Under the pieces are notes generated by a model. That model saw only the letters and a program-made list of their open reading frames with translations, made no database searches and had not been told where the DNA came from. Below, in pieces: positions 27,801 through 37,700 of a DNA stretch of 64,000 bases. Every line of letters starts with the position of its first letter. Within the stretch, counting starts at the first letter, position 1. This DNA is from UBA1563 sp041671545. GTDB taxonomy: Bacteria; Bacteroidota; Ignavibacteria; Ignavibacteriales; Ignavibacteriaceae. The translations under genes were made by a program, and so were the position numbers. The stretch covers positions 434,001 to 498,000 of the forward strand of contig JBAZBI010000002.1 in NCBI GenBank assembly GCA_041671545.1, in the 5' to 3' direction.

Positions 27801-28772
27801 TGCTATGAATATGTCCTGGTCTCCAAAACTTGCCAGGGTTGTTGTATCGAATGTGGCAGTTACAGAGTAAGACCAACCTGTTATATAGCTGTTCCCTGTA
27901 GCATCGATCGAGATCCCGCGACTATTTTCATTTAAAGTTCCTCCAGCCTGTTTTGCCCATAAACATTTCCCAATATCATCATATTTCGCTATGAATATAT
28001 CATAGGCCCCAAAACTTGTAATTGTCGTTGTGCCGAATGTAGCTGTTTCTTGGAAATCACCCGTTATATAGCTGTTGCCAAAAGCATCGGTGGAGATTCC
28101 GTAACCGTCTTCAGCAAAAGTTCCTCCTGCCTGTTTTACCCACATGCAGCTTCCCGCATTATCATATTTTGCTATGAATATGTCAGGGTTTCCATAACTT
28201 GTAAGTATTTTTGTCCCGAATGTGGCTGTCCCACCGAAAGCCCCTGTTATGAAGCTGTTCCCGGTAGCATCAGTTGAGATTCCGTAACCAATGTCACCTG
28301 AAGCTCCCCCAGCCTGTTTTACCCATAAGCAGTTTCCGGTACTATCATATTTTGCTATAAATATGTCATTGCTCCCATAACTTGTGATTGTTGTTGTGTC
28401 GAATGTGGTTGTTCCATTGAAAAAACCTGTAACATAGCAGTTCCCGGTAGCATCGGTGGAGATTCCTAAACCATTGTCACGTAAAGTTCCTCCAGCCTGT
28501 TTTATCCATAAGCAGTTTCCCGCATTATCATATTTTGCAATGAATATGTCGAAGCCCCCATAACTTGTAAGTGTCATTGTGTCGAATGTGGTTGTTCCTT
28601 CGAAAAAGCCTGTTACATAGCTGTTTCCATTGACATCGGTAAAAATGGCCCGTCCCGAAGCATTAGTAGAACTACTCATTCCTTTTGCCCACTCAAACAT
28701 CTGTGCCTCAGCTAACTCTTGAGAAATTAAAACTAAGAAAGTTATTAATGAAATTGTTCGAAAGATTTTCAT
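24894..28772 (-). CDS. Secreted SBBP-repeat / PQQ-propeller protein with T9SS sorting domain
   Basis: This 1292-residue protein starts with a signal peptide (MKIFRTISLITFLVLISQELAEA split over two lines of thought, cleavage near residue 23). Residues about 49-445 hold six full and one partial repeat of about 60 residues, each with a GNSYITG-, DIFIAKYD- and WAKQAGG-like segment (SBBP-type beta-propeller). Fibronectin-III-like domains (about 445-735), a PKD/Ig-like domain and a PQQ-like propeller (about 840-1180, YVGCEDGILRKMD) follow. The last 85 residues form a type IX sorting domain (NFPNPFNPTTTIRYSLP). It should be exported by Sec and T9SS and attached to or released from the cell surface. 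The cargo function is unknown. Confidence 0.88.
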   Translation of the reverse strand: MKIFRTISLITFLVLISQELAEAQMFEWAKGMSSSTNASGRAIFTDVNGNSYVTGFFEGTTTFDTMTLTSYGGFDIFIAKYDNAGNCLWIKQAGGTLRDNGLGISTDATGNCYVTGFFNGTTTFDTTTITSYGSNDIFIAKYDSTGNCLWVKQAGGASGDIGYGISTDATGNSFITGAFGGTATFGTKILTSYGNPDIFIAKYDNAGSCMWVKQAGGTFAEDGYGISTDAFGNSYITGDFQETATFGTTTITSFGAYDIFIAKYDDIGKCLWAKQAGGTLNENSRGISIDATGNSYITGWSYSVTATFDTTTLASFGDQDIFIAKYDNAGNCLWAKQAGGTSLESGWGISSDVNGNSYITGNFYGTATFGTRTLTSTTNNMFVAKYDNVGNALWAKQASADYGIGISASTNGNVYITGVYRGDANFEDFNLNGTGGFITKIGPTIVTLLEPKNGEVNQPLDITFKWSNANNEELSSTSYLYELVKDTVSLSEMVADFTVDTFKTVTNLEHLAKYYWRIKSQGGWSEFSNWNSFTTVIVMPKPLLTTPLDSAVNIFLTPTLIWEATPTAIKYRLQVSTDSLFQTYAFNDSTITNPSKQITGLKNNEHYFWRVQAFNVEGWGEFSAVRLFYTIVSPPVQQPIISGNQTAVLSWTQAYGNNLINYHIYRAVGQQTFAFLDSVTNTQLTYKDSGLVNDINYKYKIKALSKFNTESDFSNEVSSLPFNKKPKATVLTDVVIKNLGKILEKELTFSSSGSIDEDGNIDSVFWFINEKLIQASKGLTNITNNFRQGTSNVELVVQDNQGAKDSSKARIDIAAASKKLFGSVDGGVTALSDDMLYISDNSKSQTLGAKLYMVDGDLMPIFDLIVNEQIRTAASVSFDSSVFITNGANLNGFNKFGISMWPTVSLGGLTQVTPTIDSLLKRIYVGVSNKNFIAYDYKTGLPAWFYRPDAPISASAVLTADRKLIFPTEKGTMYGFDLVANPTPTSFTWSKEFGDSVVLAPAIDAENKIVVGTKSGRLLKLFFGTAGLVTTIWSTDIGSRITTSPVIDGSGFIYVGCEDGILRKMDPISGEIIWSYNSDGAIRTTPAISEFGRLYFGNDNGVVSCIDTLGNKIWQYENGSAVSANMLHINGATYIGTSDGYVYSFYDGGGSISTTTLGKNLVSLSKAPVWGTYQGNNRRTGSARDNGITTSIKDEVVIPTTYALMQNFPNPFNPTTTIRYSLPFDSKVTIKIYNVLGQDVKLLRDETVSAGNYEVQFNSDKLSSGIYFYRISAESIDGKEKYSSIKKMILLK
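27430..28630 (-). repeat. Tandem coding repeats of about 180 bp (SBBP units)
   Basis: Six full and one partial tandem units of roughly 60 codons lie at the 5' end of the secreted-protein gene. Units share a GNSYITG / IFIAKYDNAGNCLWAKQAGG pattern with scattered substitutions. Their nucleotide similarity makes unit gain or loss by slippage or recombination likely. Confidence 0.8.
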
Positions 28773-29191
28773 TTTGCACCTCTGAACAATTTAAAAGTAG
28801 TTATAAACATTTTGCTTCCCTTTTTTATCTCCTTGCAAGCACCGGCTTTCATTGCATGGAACAGCAAAGGTTAGGATATGAATAATTTGTCTAGAATTTA
28901 ATAAACAATAAATTTCTTTAGCATTAAAAAACAGAAAAGCGTAAAATCTTTTAAGAAGTTTTTTTGTGTGGAGGTAATTCTTAAACAGTTCTTCAAGGTA
29001 ACTTAGCCCTTACTTGTTAAAATTTGTTTAATGGGTAAAAGAAAAGTAAAACTATTTATTCATATCACAAAGGGAATAAATATAAAAATACTTATAAGCT
29101 TCATTCATGCTAATCTTAATTTCTCATCTTCTCAAAGCCTTATCGTTCTAAAGTCTGCTTCGCCTACTTAGTGGTTGGACTAAAACCATAA
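28773..29191. other. Intergenic region upstream of the SBBP-repeat gene
   Basis: The 419 nt hold no convincing gene. The promoter of the minus-strand SBBP-repeat gene must lie here, and AT-rich stretches near 28880-28960 are candidates, but no clear promoter motif stands out. The region ends with the terminator of the next upstream gene. Confidence 0.5.
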
Positions 29192-29217
29192 AAAATCCCT
29201 CATCACTGAAGGATTTT
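29192..29217 (-). terminator. Intrinsic terminator after the 252-residue cohesin-like gene
   Basis: On the minus strand AAAATCC and GGATTTT arms close a 12-nt loop and run into a six-T stretch. It lies 30 nt past the stop of the gene at 29247-30005 and should end transcripts of that gene. Confidence 0.6.
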
Positions 29218-29246
29218 ATTCCTAATTTCTAACTCTCAATTCCTAA

Positions 29247-30005
29247 TTATTTGAGCAGTATCATCTTTTTTATCGAGCTATATTTCTGCTTCCCATCCAC
29301 TGATTCCGCACTCAACCGATAGAAATAAATTCCACTTGGCAGACTGGCAGAATTAAACTGTACCTCATAATTTCCCGCAGAAACTATTTCATCTTTAAGC
29401 AGTTTTACATCTTGCCCTAAGACATTATTTATTTTTATTACTACTTTTGAATCAAAAGGCAGCGAGTATCTTATTGTAGTGGTTGGATTAAATGGATTCG
29501 GGAAATTCTGCGCCAATAAATAATCTCTTGGAATGTCATTAGAAATATTTTCATACAAATCAGTTAGTGGTGAAACAGAACCGTTAATAAAATTTACCTT
29601 AACAATACTTCCTTCTAAATTTGCCAATTCAGTTTTTGTCGTGTCAAAAACAAAAAGGCTTGTATTACCTTTGTACAATAATTTTAACTCAACTAATTTC
29701 CCGTTCGCAAGATTCATCCCGTTTAATCCATCCCATGCAAGAATAATTTGGTTATTAACGAATCCAGCCAAAGCTCCATCCAACTGATTGTCCCAATTCA
29801 TTGCTCTTCCCCAAGAAAGTGCTGTGGTATCAATCGTTATTTTAATTGTCAACGCACCAATATCAGTTAAATTTTCTGCATAGAGATTTACAACGATGCT
29901 GTCGCCGGAAAGACTCTTTACTGAATCTAACTTAAGAATAGGCTGTTGCGCTAAATATACATTAGCAAGTAAGAGCCAAAAAATTGGGACAAATATCTTC
30001 TTCAT
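29247..30005 (-). CDS. Secreted cohesin-like protein with T9SS sorting domain
   Basis: A 252-residue protein with an N-terminal signal peptide (about 19 residues), one cohesin-like beta-sandwich (about 22-150, DSIVVNLYAENLTDIGALTI and later ALAGFVNNQIILAWDGLNG) and a C-terminal type IX sorting domain (NFPNPFNPTTTIRYSLPF). Cohesin domains bind dockerin modules. Dockerin-like modules occur in the neighbouring proteins, so surface complexes are possible. It lies 13 nt after the stop of the larger cohesin-dockerin gene on the same strand. The C-terminal 80 residues are nearly the same as those of the SBBP-repeat protein. Confidence 0.78.
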   Translation of the reverse strand: MKKIFVPIFWLLLANVYLAQQPILKLDSVKSLSGDSIVVNLYAENLTDIGALTIKITIDTTALSWGRAMNWDNQLDGALAGFVNNQIILAWDGLNGMNLANGKLVELKLLYKGNTSLFVFDTTKTELANLEGSIVKVNFINGSVSPLTDLYENISNDIPRDYLLAQNFPNPFNPTTTIRYSLPFDSKVVIKINNVLGQDVKLLKDEIVSAGNYEVQFNSASLPSGIYFYRLSAESVDGKQKYSSIKKMILLK

Positions 30006-30018
30006 AAAACCACTTCTG

Positions 30019-32196
30019 TTATTTTTGATAAACCATTTTCTTTATTGAAGAATAATGGGTATTTGCATTTTTTACATCCAAACGATAAAAGTAAATACCA
30101 CTTGCTATGTTATTAGGACTGAATGTAATTGAATGTACACCGGCTTCTTTTGTTTCATTTGTCAAAACAGAAATACATTCACCGAGCATATTGAACACTT
30201 CTAATTTAACGAAGCTCTCAACGGGTAAGTCAAATTCTAACCGTGTCTCCGGATTAAATGGATTAGGATAATTTTGTTTTAATGCAAATTCTGTTGGCAC
30301 CGATTCATTAATTCCTGGAGCATTAATCCCAATCTTTTTTAAGACATTCCCTTCTACGTCAGCGAACTCAGTTCTATTTCCTAATGAAATACTTTGCGAT
30401 AGCACTTCGCTTTTTAATCTTAATCGTAAGTTCATTAATACATCGTTTTGTGAAAAGCTTTTGCCGGTCACATCATCCCATGCAATAATAATTTTATCGT
30501 CCCTTTCAATGTAAGACAAATTATTTAATTCACTTTCAATACCAAGAAATTCTAATTCATCTTTCGGGTAAATTAATTCTAAAGTTATTGCTCCTAATTT
30601 ATTCTCTTCAGTCAATCTTAACGGGTAAATAAATTCATCCCCCTTTTTTGCATTGATTGTATTTCCATCAAAACTCATAAGAACAGTATTGCTCATTTTC
30701 ATGAGTGATGGATCATAACTTCCATTCATATCCCCGACCACTATTCCATTAAAATCTTTTACGAGATTTGATCCATTTATCGTAATTGCCGGGTTTTCAA
30801 AATACCAGTCACCTGCCTGGAAGGAATTTATTTGAAAAACTACCCTTCTACGGATATCGAAAGCATCTGTGCTGTTTATGTTCCCACTGACATTTACGTC
30901 AGCACTCTGCTGTTGGATAAGAGTAAAGGGAATTATCCCGGCAGAATATCTTCGAATAAGAAGTGCGTCAGTGCTATTAACGCCATCCCAAATCTTGCTG
31001 GTCTTAGCGATTACTTTGTAATTTCCATCAATTACACCGCCAAAACTATAGTTACTACTTGCGGAGGTAGTTGTTGAATCTATGAGAACACTATTTGATT
31101 GGAGATAAACAGAAACACCGGTTAACGGTGATTTTTGTGCGTTGGCGTATTTTACCGTTCCATTGATTGAGTACTTATAGATTGTAGAAAAACCCCAAAC
31201 AGAAGACCAGTCACCCAAACCACCTATGTTCTTTGCCATTACCCTCCAAAAATATTTGTTGTTAAATTGAAGATTGGATAGGCTTTTTAAAGTATCCGTC
31301 AACAAAGAATCATAAGTTGTAATTGTAGTGAATAACGAATCATTCCCCAATTGAAAGATGTAACTTGTAGCTTTATCTACCTTTCGCCAGGAGAATGCGA
31401 TTGAAGTCGGATTGTTGCTGCTGTAATTTGCAGGAGAAACCAATACGGGTTGATCCGGAAGGCTTACTATAGTCTTAAAATTCCAGATACTTGACCACCC
31501 GCTTGTTCCAGTTGGATTAGTTGCGTTAACACGCCAGTAATAAGTTTGTTCATTTGCTAAGTTGAAAATATCTAAATAGGAAACAGTATTATTCGATTGA
31601 TCTAAAAAAATGTTCGTGAAATTTATATCTGTCGCAACCTGTACTCTGTAACTTTTTGCCGACACGACATCTTCCCAATCTAATCTTAAGTTGACAGATT
31701 GATTTTGTGCAGCAGTTAACGGAGAAGTAAGTTGTGGAGCGTTCGGTGCCGGTGTTTGAGTAACTAATCCGTTTGTATATGCTACGAGTAATGTATTCCC
31801 AATTGTATCTGCAATCTCTGAACTTGAAGAGAGGAAAGCCACGGTTCCGTTACCAGATAGGTACTTGAATTGCAAGTCCACCATTTTCCCGGTTCCGATA
31901 TTAGCGCCGTTAACTCCATCCCAGGCTAATACTATCTTATTCCCGCTTCTTCCCACAAGTCCGTCACTCATCGTTGAGTTCCAATTCATCGCTTTTCCAA
32001 ATTGCAAAATCGTAGTGTCAATCTGAATCTTAACGGTTACGGCTCCAACTCTTGTAAAATTTGAAACGTAAATTGGTACAATAACACTATCTCCGTTGAA
32101 CGCAGATTCAGTTCCCGCTGATACTGAAATTGTTTGACCATTCAATAAAACAGTATGAATGAAAACGACTAAAATAAAAATGTACAACTTTTTCAC
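30019..32196 (-). CDS. Secreted protein with cohesin-like, Fn3 and dockerin-like modules
   Basis: The 725-residue modular protein has, in order, a signal peptide (1-20), a cohesin-like domain (about 22-150), two fibronectin-III-like domains (about 155-340, YYWRVNATNPTGTSGWSS), a carboxypeptidase-regulatory-like domain (343-400) and a dockerin-like pair. That pair reads NSTDALLIRRYSAGIIPF and SADVNVSGNINSTDAFDIRR, about 400-460. A second cohesin-like domain (505-640) and a type IX sorting domain (NYPNPFNPETRLEFDLP) follow. Having both cohesin and dockerin-like parts in one chain suggests self-assembly or chain linking on the cell surface. No catalytic domain is visible. Confidence 0.78.
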   Translation of the reverse strand: MKKLYIFILVVFIHTVLLNGQTISVSAGTESAFNGDSVIVPIYVSNFTRVGAVTVKIQIDTTILQFGKAMNWNSTMSDGLVGRSGNKIVLAWDGVNGANIGTGKMVDLQFKYLSGNGTVAFLSSSSEIADTIGNTLLVAYTNGLVTQTPAPNAPQLTSPLTAAQNQSVNLRLDWEDVVSAKSYRVQVATDINFTNIFLDQSNNTVSYLDIFNLANEQTYYWRVNATNPTGTSGWSSIWNFKTIVSLPDQPVLVSPANYSSNNPTSIAFSWRKVDKATSYIFQLGNDSLFTTITTYDSLLTDTLKSLSNLQFNNKYFWRVMAKNIGGLGDWSSVWGFSTIYKYSINGTVKYANAQKSPLTGVSVYLQSNSVLIDSTTTSASSNYSFGGVIDGNYKVIAKTSKIWDGVNSTDALLIRRYSAGIIPFTLIQQQSADVNVSGNINSTDAFDIRRRVVFQINSFQAGDWYFENPAITINGSNLVKDFNGIVVGDMNGSYDPSLMKMSNTVLMSFDGNTINAKKGDEFIYPLRLTEENKLGAITLELIYPKDELEFLGIESELNNLSYIERDDKIIIAWDDVTGKSFSQNDVLMNLRLRLKSEVLSQSISLGNRTEFADVEGNVLKKIGINAPGINESVPTEFALKQNYPNPFNPETRLEFDLPVESFVKLEVFNMLGECISVLTNETKEAGVHSITFSPNNIASGIYFYRLDVKNANTHYSSIKKMVYQK

Positions 32197-32297
32197 GATA
32201 AAGCGCTCCTTCTATTTTTATAAATTATTCTGACTACCATCATTAGTTTACCAACCAACTTTTTCTTTTCAAATTCCTGATTCGTAATTCCTCAATC

Positions 32298-34643
32298 CTA
32301 ATTACTAAAGCTTCCATTAACATCACCGACAACATTTCCTAAAATAACTTTGGATACATCATTTCCATTAACCGTAACATTTGGAGATTCAAAAACCCAA
32401 CCACTCTTAGGAAATGAACTTATTTGTCCCACAACGAATCTTCTTATCTGCAAAGCGTCGGTACTATTTACGATACCGCTTGCATTAACATCTGCCGCTT
32501 GTAGCTGAAGCGCGGTTAAGGGAATTAAGCCAACGGTGTATCTTCTAATCAAAAGCGCATCGGTTGAGGTGATCCCGTTAATTGGCTTGTCGCTCTTGGC
32601 AGTAATTTGATAATTTCCATCGTAAACATTCTTAAAAACAAAATTTCCGTTAATATCGGTGACGGTAGAATCACTAACCACATTTCCGTTCTTCAGAAAT
32701 ACTTGAACACTCGGAAGAGGGGCATTTGCTGAATTATTATATAATACTCTCCCCGAGATTTTTGAATTTGGAAAAACAATTACCGTTCCGTTTAGCATGG
32801 AGGTGAGAATATTTTGATTATTCACATTGCCGATGATCCCGTTCTCAATTGCTACAGTGTAGTTTCCATAATTTCCGCTTAATTTCACTTTGAAACTACA
32901 CACAACTCCCGAATCACTACTAAATAGCGATTGATTTATTGAGTAAGCTAATATTCTAATCTTTGTTGGAGTAACTAAAGAATAAGAAATCGAATGGTTT
33001 GCGGTTGCCCTTTGACCGAGTGAAATACTATTTGCAATTAGGTCAAGACCCTGCGGAAGTGTTACATCAAACTGAAATGCTGTGAATGATTCTGTGTTTC
33101 TGATTTTGAATGAGAGCATGATCGTGTCATTTTTAACCCCAGCAGTTGAAACGGTTGATAGAATATTCGGTGCAAATGCTGTGGCTGTTAAATTTATGAC
33201 GGAAGGATTACGAACGTAGTCATTGTGATCTAACGTCAACTTAGCTGAATAATTTCCCTTCACTCCGCTGTGAAAAAGAATCGGTAAGTTTGATGAATTA
33301 TACGGCAGAATTGTTATAGGAAACATTGAAGTCGTATAAAACAGATTGGAGTCAAACTTAATCGAAGCAATCTTTAATGTATCGTTCCCATTATTTGTAA
33401 TAGTTAGATTGGTATTTGCGGTATCTAAGATAGAAATAGAACCATAATTAATTTGTGTTGTGCTAAAAGAAATAACCGGGGATGCGATTTGAAGACTTCC
33501 GTTATAGGATGCGGAAATGATATTTGCGCCGGTAGTATCTGCTATAATTGCGTCACTGATATCAACCGCATAATATCCCCCCGTCCCATTCAGATTAAAA
33601 TCTACTTGCAAAACATCTCCGCTGGTACCAGCGAAGGATTTATTTAAAGGAGAATAAACGACTACTTTTAGTTTATTACCGGTAAATGTATTCACCACAA
33701 CTTGATGATCACTTTGCCGGAATAACTGAGCAGAACCAACTTTGTATGTCATTGCCTGAGGAAGGTTCACCGTAAATTCAAAAGCAGAAAACGCTTCCAT
33801 ATTGTTTATTAAAACCCTCAAACTTCCTTCATAACCTGATCTTCCTTGAACAGTTCCGAGATGAATTTCATTAACTGCATATGCATATCCTTTTACCGAT
33901 ATTGCTCTTGAAGGTTCAGCTGATGAATTACTTGCAATAGTTAATGAACCGTTTTTATTTCCTTTTTTAACAGGCACAAAGGTTATAGCTCGGCTTATTG
34001 TTTGAGAAGCTGCGATAGTTACTGTGCTTGAATCGCTGAATCTTATCTCACCAAGATTAGATGATAACGATGAAATGACTAATGGAAGATTTCCGGTGTT
34101 GGTAATATTTAATATCCGTTCTGCGTTTTGCCCCAAAGCTAAACTTCCGAAATCATAAATGGTTTGATCGACTGAGAGTAACGGCGCCAGCAAGGAATAC
34201 AAACCATTGAAAGAATTGTTCAGAATATTAACATGACTTGTATCGCTTACGATTACATTTGAGACCGATAATTGATATGACCCCGGCATCTGTTTGGCGT
34301 TACAACTAAATGTCACTACGGTTCCGCTGTCCCCGGTGAAATTCTTTCCGCTTGATGAAAAAGCAATCAGTCTAAGAACATTATTCGTGAGTACCGATGT
34401 GCTAACTTGATGATCAAGTTTTCTAGAATCAGCTAATGATGCGCTGTTGTTTGCATATTGCAATACTGCGGGGAGGGCAATATCAAGTTGAAACGCTGTG
34501 AATGGTTTCTCGTTATTGATCTTAACAGAAATCAGCATAGTCTCATTAGGACCCGAACTTGTAGTATCAATAAATAAAGTATTTTGTGCCAACAACGCGT
34601 TAGCGCAAAATATAATAAAGAGAATTGAGTATAAAAGTTTCAT
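32298..34643 (-). CDS. Secreted triple-cohesin-like protein with C-terminal dockerin-like module
   Basis: This 781-residue protein has a signal peptide (1-19) and three cohesin-like domains (about 22-150, 258-390, 493-625) separated by two ASPM-SPD-2-Hydin/choice-of-anchor-D-like domains. A CnaB-like domain (630-690) and a C-terminal dockerin-like module (STDALLIRRYTVGLIPL and DALQIRRFVVGQISSF) complete it. Unlike its neighbours it has no type IX sorting domain, so it may be held at the surface through its dockerin by a cohesin-bearing neighbour. The signal peptide shows it still leaves the cytoplasm. Binding specificity is not predictable from sequence. Confidence 0.75.
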   Translation of the reverse strand: MKLLYSILFIIFCANALLAQNTLFIDTTSSGPNETMLISVKINNEKPFTAFQLDIALPAVLQYANNSASLADSRKLDHQVSTSVLTNNVLRLIAFSSSGKNFTGDSGTVVTFSCNAKQMPGSYQLSVSNVIVSDTSHVNILNNSFNGLYSLLAPLLSVDQTIYDFGSLALGQNAERILNITNTGNLPLVISSLSSNLGEIRFSDSSTVTIAASQTISRAITFVPVKKGNKNGSLTIASNSSAEPSRAISVKGYAYAVNEIHLGTVQGRSGYEGSLRVLINNMEAFSAFEFTVNLPQAMTYKVGSAQLFRQSDHQVVVNTFTGNKLKVVVYSPLNKSFAGTSGDVLQVDFNLNGTGGYYAVDISDAIIADTTGANIISASYNGSLQIASPVISFSTTQINYGSISILDTANTNLTITNNGNDTLKIASIKFDSNLFYTTSMFPITILPYNSSNLPILFHSGVKGNYSAKLTLDHNDYVRNPSVINLTATAFAPNILSTVSTAGVKNDTIMLSFKIRNTESFTAFQFDVTLPQGLDLIANSISLGQRATANHSISYSLVTPTKIRILAYSINQSLFSSDSGVVCSFKVKLSGNYGNYTVAIENGIIGNVNNQNILTSMLNGTVIVFPNSKISGRVLYNNSANAPLPSVQVFLKNGNVVSDSTVTDINGNFVFKNVYDGNYQITAKSDKPINGITSTDALLIRRYTVGLIPLTALQLQAADVNASGIVNSTDALQIRRFVVGQISSFPKSGWVFESPNVTVNGNDVSKVILGNVVGDVNGSFSN

Positions 34644-34745
34644 AGTGGTTTATTTATCTTATAATTTGATCATATTTTTTTGAATCATCATACCTAATAT
34701 TTATTTTACATCAACCATCAACCGTAATCCATCAAACATCTACCA

Positions 34746-37700
34746 TCATTTCAAAAGCATCATTTTCTTCGCTGATGTAAACTTAACCGACTCAAACCTG
34801 AAAATGTAAACTCCGCTTGAAATAACACTCCCATAATTGTTTTTCCCGTCCCACATTATTTTATAACGTCCGGCTTCTCTTTCACCTAGATCGAACGTTC
34901 TTACTTGCTGACCCAAGATATTATAGATAACTATCTTTCCGGCAGTCTTTGCGGGAATACCATATTGTATTGTTGTAGATAAATTAAACGGGTTCGGGTA
35001 ATTCTGGTCTAAATAATAGTTCTCTGGAATAGTTGAAACGCCATTATCAATCAAGTTCAAATTAATTTTCCCTCCTTCGTTATCGGAAAGCACTGCATCG
35101 CTTAGACTAATTCCTTTTGCATCTCCGTCAATTGTGCCGATGAGATATTTTCCAGGAGCAAATTCATTTTTGTTTAAACTGTACATTAAAGCAATTTGAG
35201 TGGTATCGCCGAGTGAAGAACTCATGTTCTCAAAGTTTGCAGAACCGGAATAAATAAACTTCTTATCCTTTAATCCTTTTCCCTTAAACTGTAATTGAAT
35301 ACCCGCTACAGGTTGATCTGTTGTCAGATAAACTTCATTACCGGTGAATTCAACTTTTGCATTGCCGTAACTTGTCTTGGTAAGATAATTTTTTAACAGA
35401 GTTCCTTTTAGGATGATATTTACATTACCAACAACATCGAGTACATTTATAATGCTGTCACGTACTACATCCGCTGCGTCAAATATAAATGGTTGGGGAT
35501 TTTGCCCTAGGATGTAAGACACTGTTCCTAAGACATCTAATACATTTACAGATAAATCTCCGTTTCCATCGCCAAGAGCGGCGGTGTAAGGTGTAGTACT
35601 TACTACAAGCGAAGAATCTGACTCGGAAAAATCTGTGCGCACTGTTCTATAATAGTAGTAATACTTTTTGTTTGGAATAACTTTATAATCCGTAAACAAC
35701 GTATCGTTAATGAGAGAAGTGTTTATCATTACCGGTTGTGTAAGGGTACTATCATTAATGTGTTCGAGGCGGTACATATTGTAACCAAGCAAATCGGGAA
35801 CATCTTGAGGATTTGACCACTCTAGATTTACTTTGCCAAGCCCGGCGGTGGCAGCAAAATCAAGTGATGATGAACCGGCGGCGCTTATAAGAAATTCGAA
35901 TCTCTGGTCTTCGATTGGTATCTCAAAATCTTCAAGGTCTCTTGCTCCTTCTACTCTTAGACGGTTAATTCCGTCTCCGGTATAGAGTTTGATAGTTTTG
36001 TACGCAGTCCAAATCCTATGATCAGAAGACCAATGTCCGGAATCTGTGATCGCTTGTTGATTATATGGTTCTCGTACTCCAAATGATAGCTGTGGTGTAA
36101 AAGTGGTATCCATGGGGCGGTTAAAGTAAATGTCAAATCGTTGTGGACCAACTCCAAAAGGGTCAACCTCTTCATCTTGCGCATCTTTGCCGTTCGCCAG
36201 TATTTTCCAGACTATTCCATGGGCGGAATCCGATGGAACAGTTAGCTTTGGTTCAATCTTAAAGATTGCTAGGTTAAAATCATCCCAGAAATCATAGAGC
36301 ATGTTTTTAACTTTTAATGTGTCATTAGTCCCCCAATATAGACTGTCGACGTTTTGAAAAAATCCACTTCTTGCCCTAAATATATTAGTACAATTTATAA
36401 TGTTATTATTTTTTTGATTAAAATTGAGATCACCGTGCGGTGTAATAAAACCACTATAAAAACCATTTGCCCACACGTTGACAAAATTGTTATATAGAAC
36501 AACGGGAGTGGGAATCCCTTGATCACCCCAAGTCCCAGCATTTAAATTTACGATATTACAATTTTTTAACTCTTTTAACGTTCCTTGACTTCCAAATGGA
36601 TTCCAACCTGCCGCGATATCTTGAAGTGTGGAATTAGTTATTTTTGTTGAAAAAAAAGGACTTACATTTACTACATTAATAATTTTACTATTTGCAATGT
36701 TGCCAATTATTCCGCCATAAAAATGATTTGGGGGATTAGGTGAAATAATGTCTTTAAAAATACAATTATCAAATTCACCACTAATGCTTCCAAGATTTTT
36801 AAAAATGCAATATTTAAAATTAACCCCATTAAGTTGATTGAGATTTCCTTGTATGGTAATCAAACTGTCTTTTGTGCCAATTGCCGAAATAATTCCTCCG
36901 ACGTTGGCGTTGATAATTATATTAGTACCTGGTAATATTTTTATACCCCCCTCATTTGTAAATTTTAATGGTTGACTTATCAACCATTTTTTATCAGGCG
37001 TAAGTGTAATAACATAGTCGTATACTCCCCCCTTTAATTCATAACCATTATTCGCTGTAATTATTGTTTCCAATTTTATAGTATCTTGGATACCTTCATC
37101 CCATGCAATTGTTTCTAATACAATATCTCTGTCATTTGCAATTGTTGAACTAATATGAATTCTAAATGGGGTAGACTCATTCGATCTTCTTGCATATGGG
37201 CTCATACTTCCAACCGTGGCGGTGTCTCTTGTAATTTGAGCAACTGTTGTATCCTCAAATTCTCCTAACTGTAGTTTAATTTTTACATTATTAGCCTGCC
37301 CCCAGGTATTGCTGAGCATAAACCATAGTTCAATTGTCTCATTAGCGTCAACTTGTCCATCTCTGTCACCATCTAATGTGTCAACAATCGTGTTAGAAAC
37401 AAACCATAATACTGGTTTAGCCTGCACACTCATTGCAGACATCAATTTTACTTGTCCTTGGCTTGTGTTTATTAAGTTCCCCCACATTTGTTCCTGTGAT
37501 TGTCCAGAATAAAAATGATGGTAAAGCGAGACTGCTCCGGAGACAAGAGGTGCCGCCATTGATGTTCCATTATAAGTTCTATAACTACCGTTTGGGATAG
37601 TACTAATAATATTTGAACCGGGTGCTCTCAATTCATAATTAAATAATTCGGGAAATTTGCTATATGCCGGTCCATCACCATCTTCGTTGGAAAATTCTAC

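Noticed and set aside
27430..28630. CRISPR-like regular repeats
   Set aside because: The repeats are 180-bp coding units without unique spacers and no cas genes are present.
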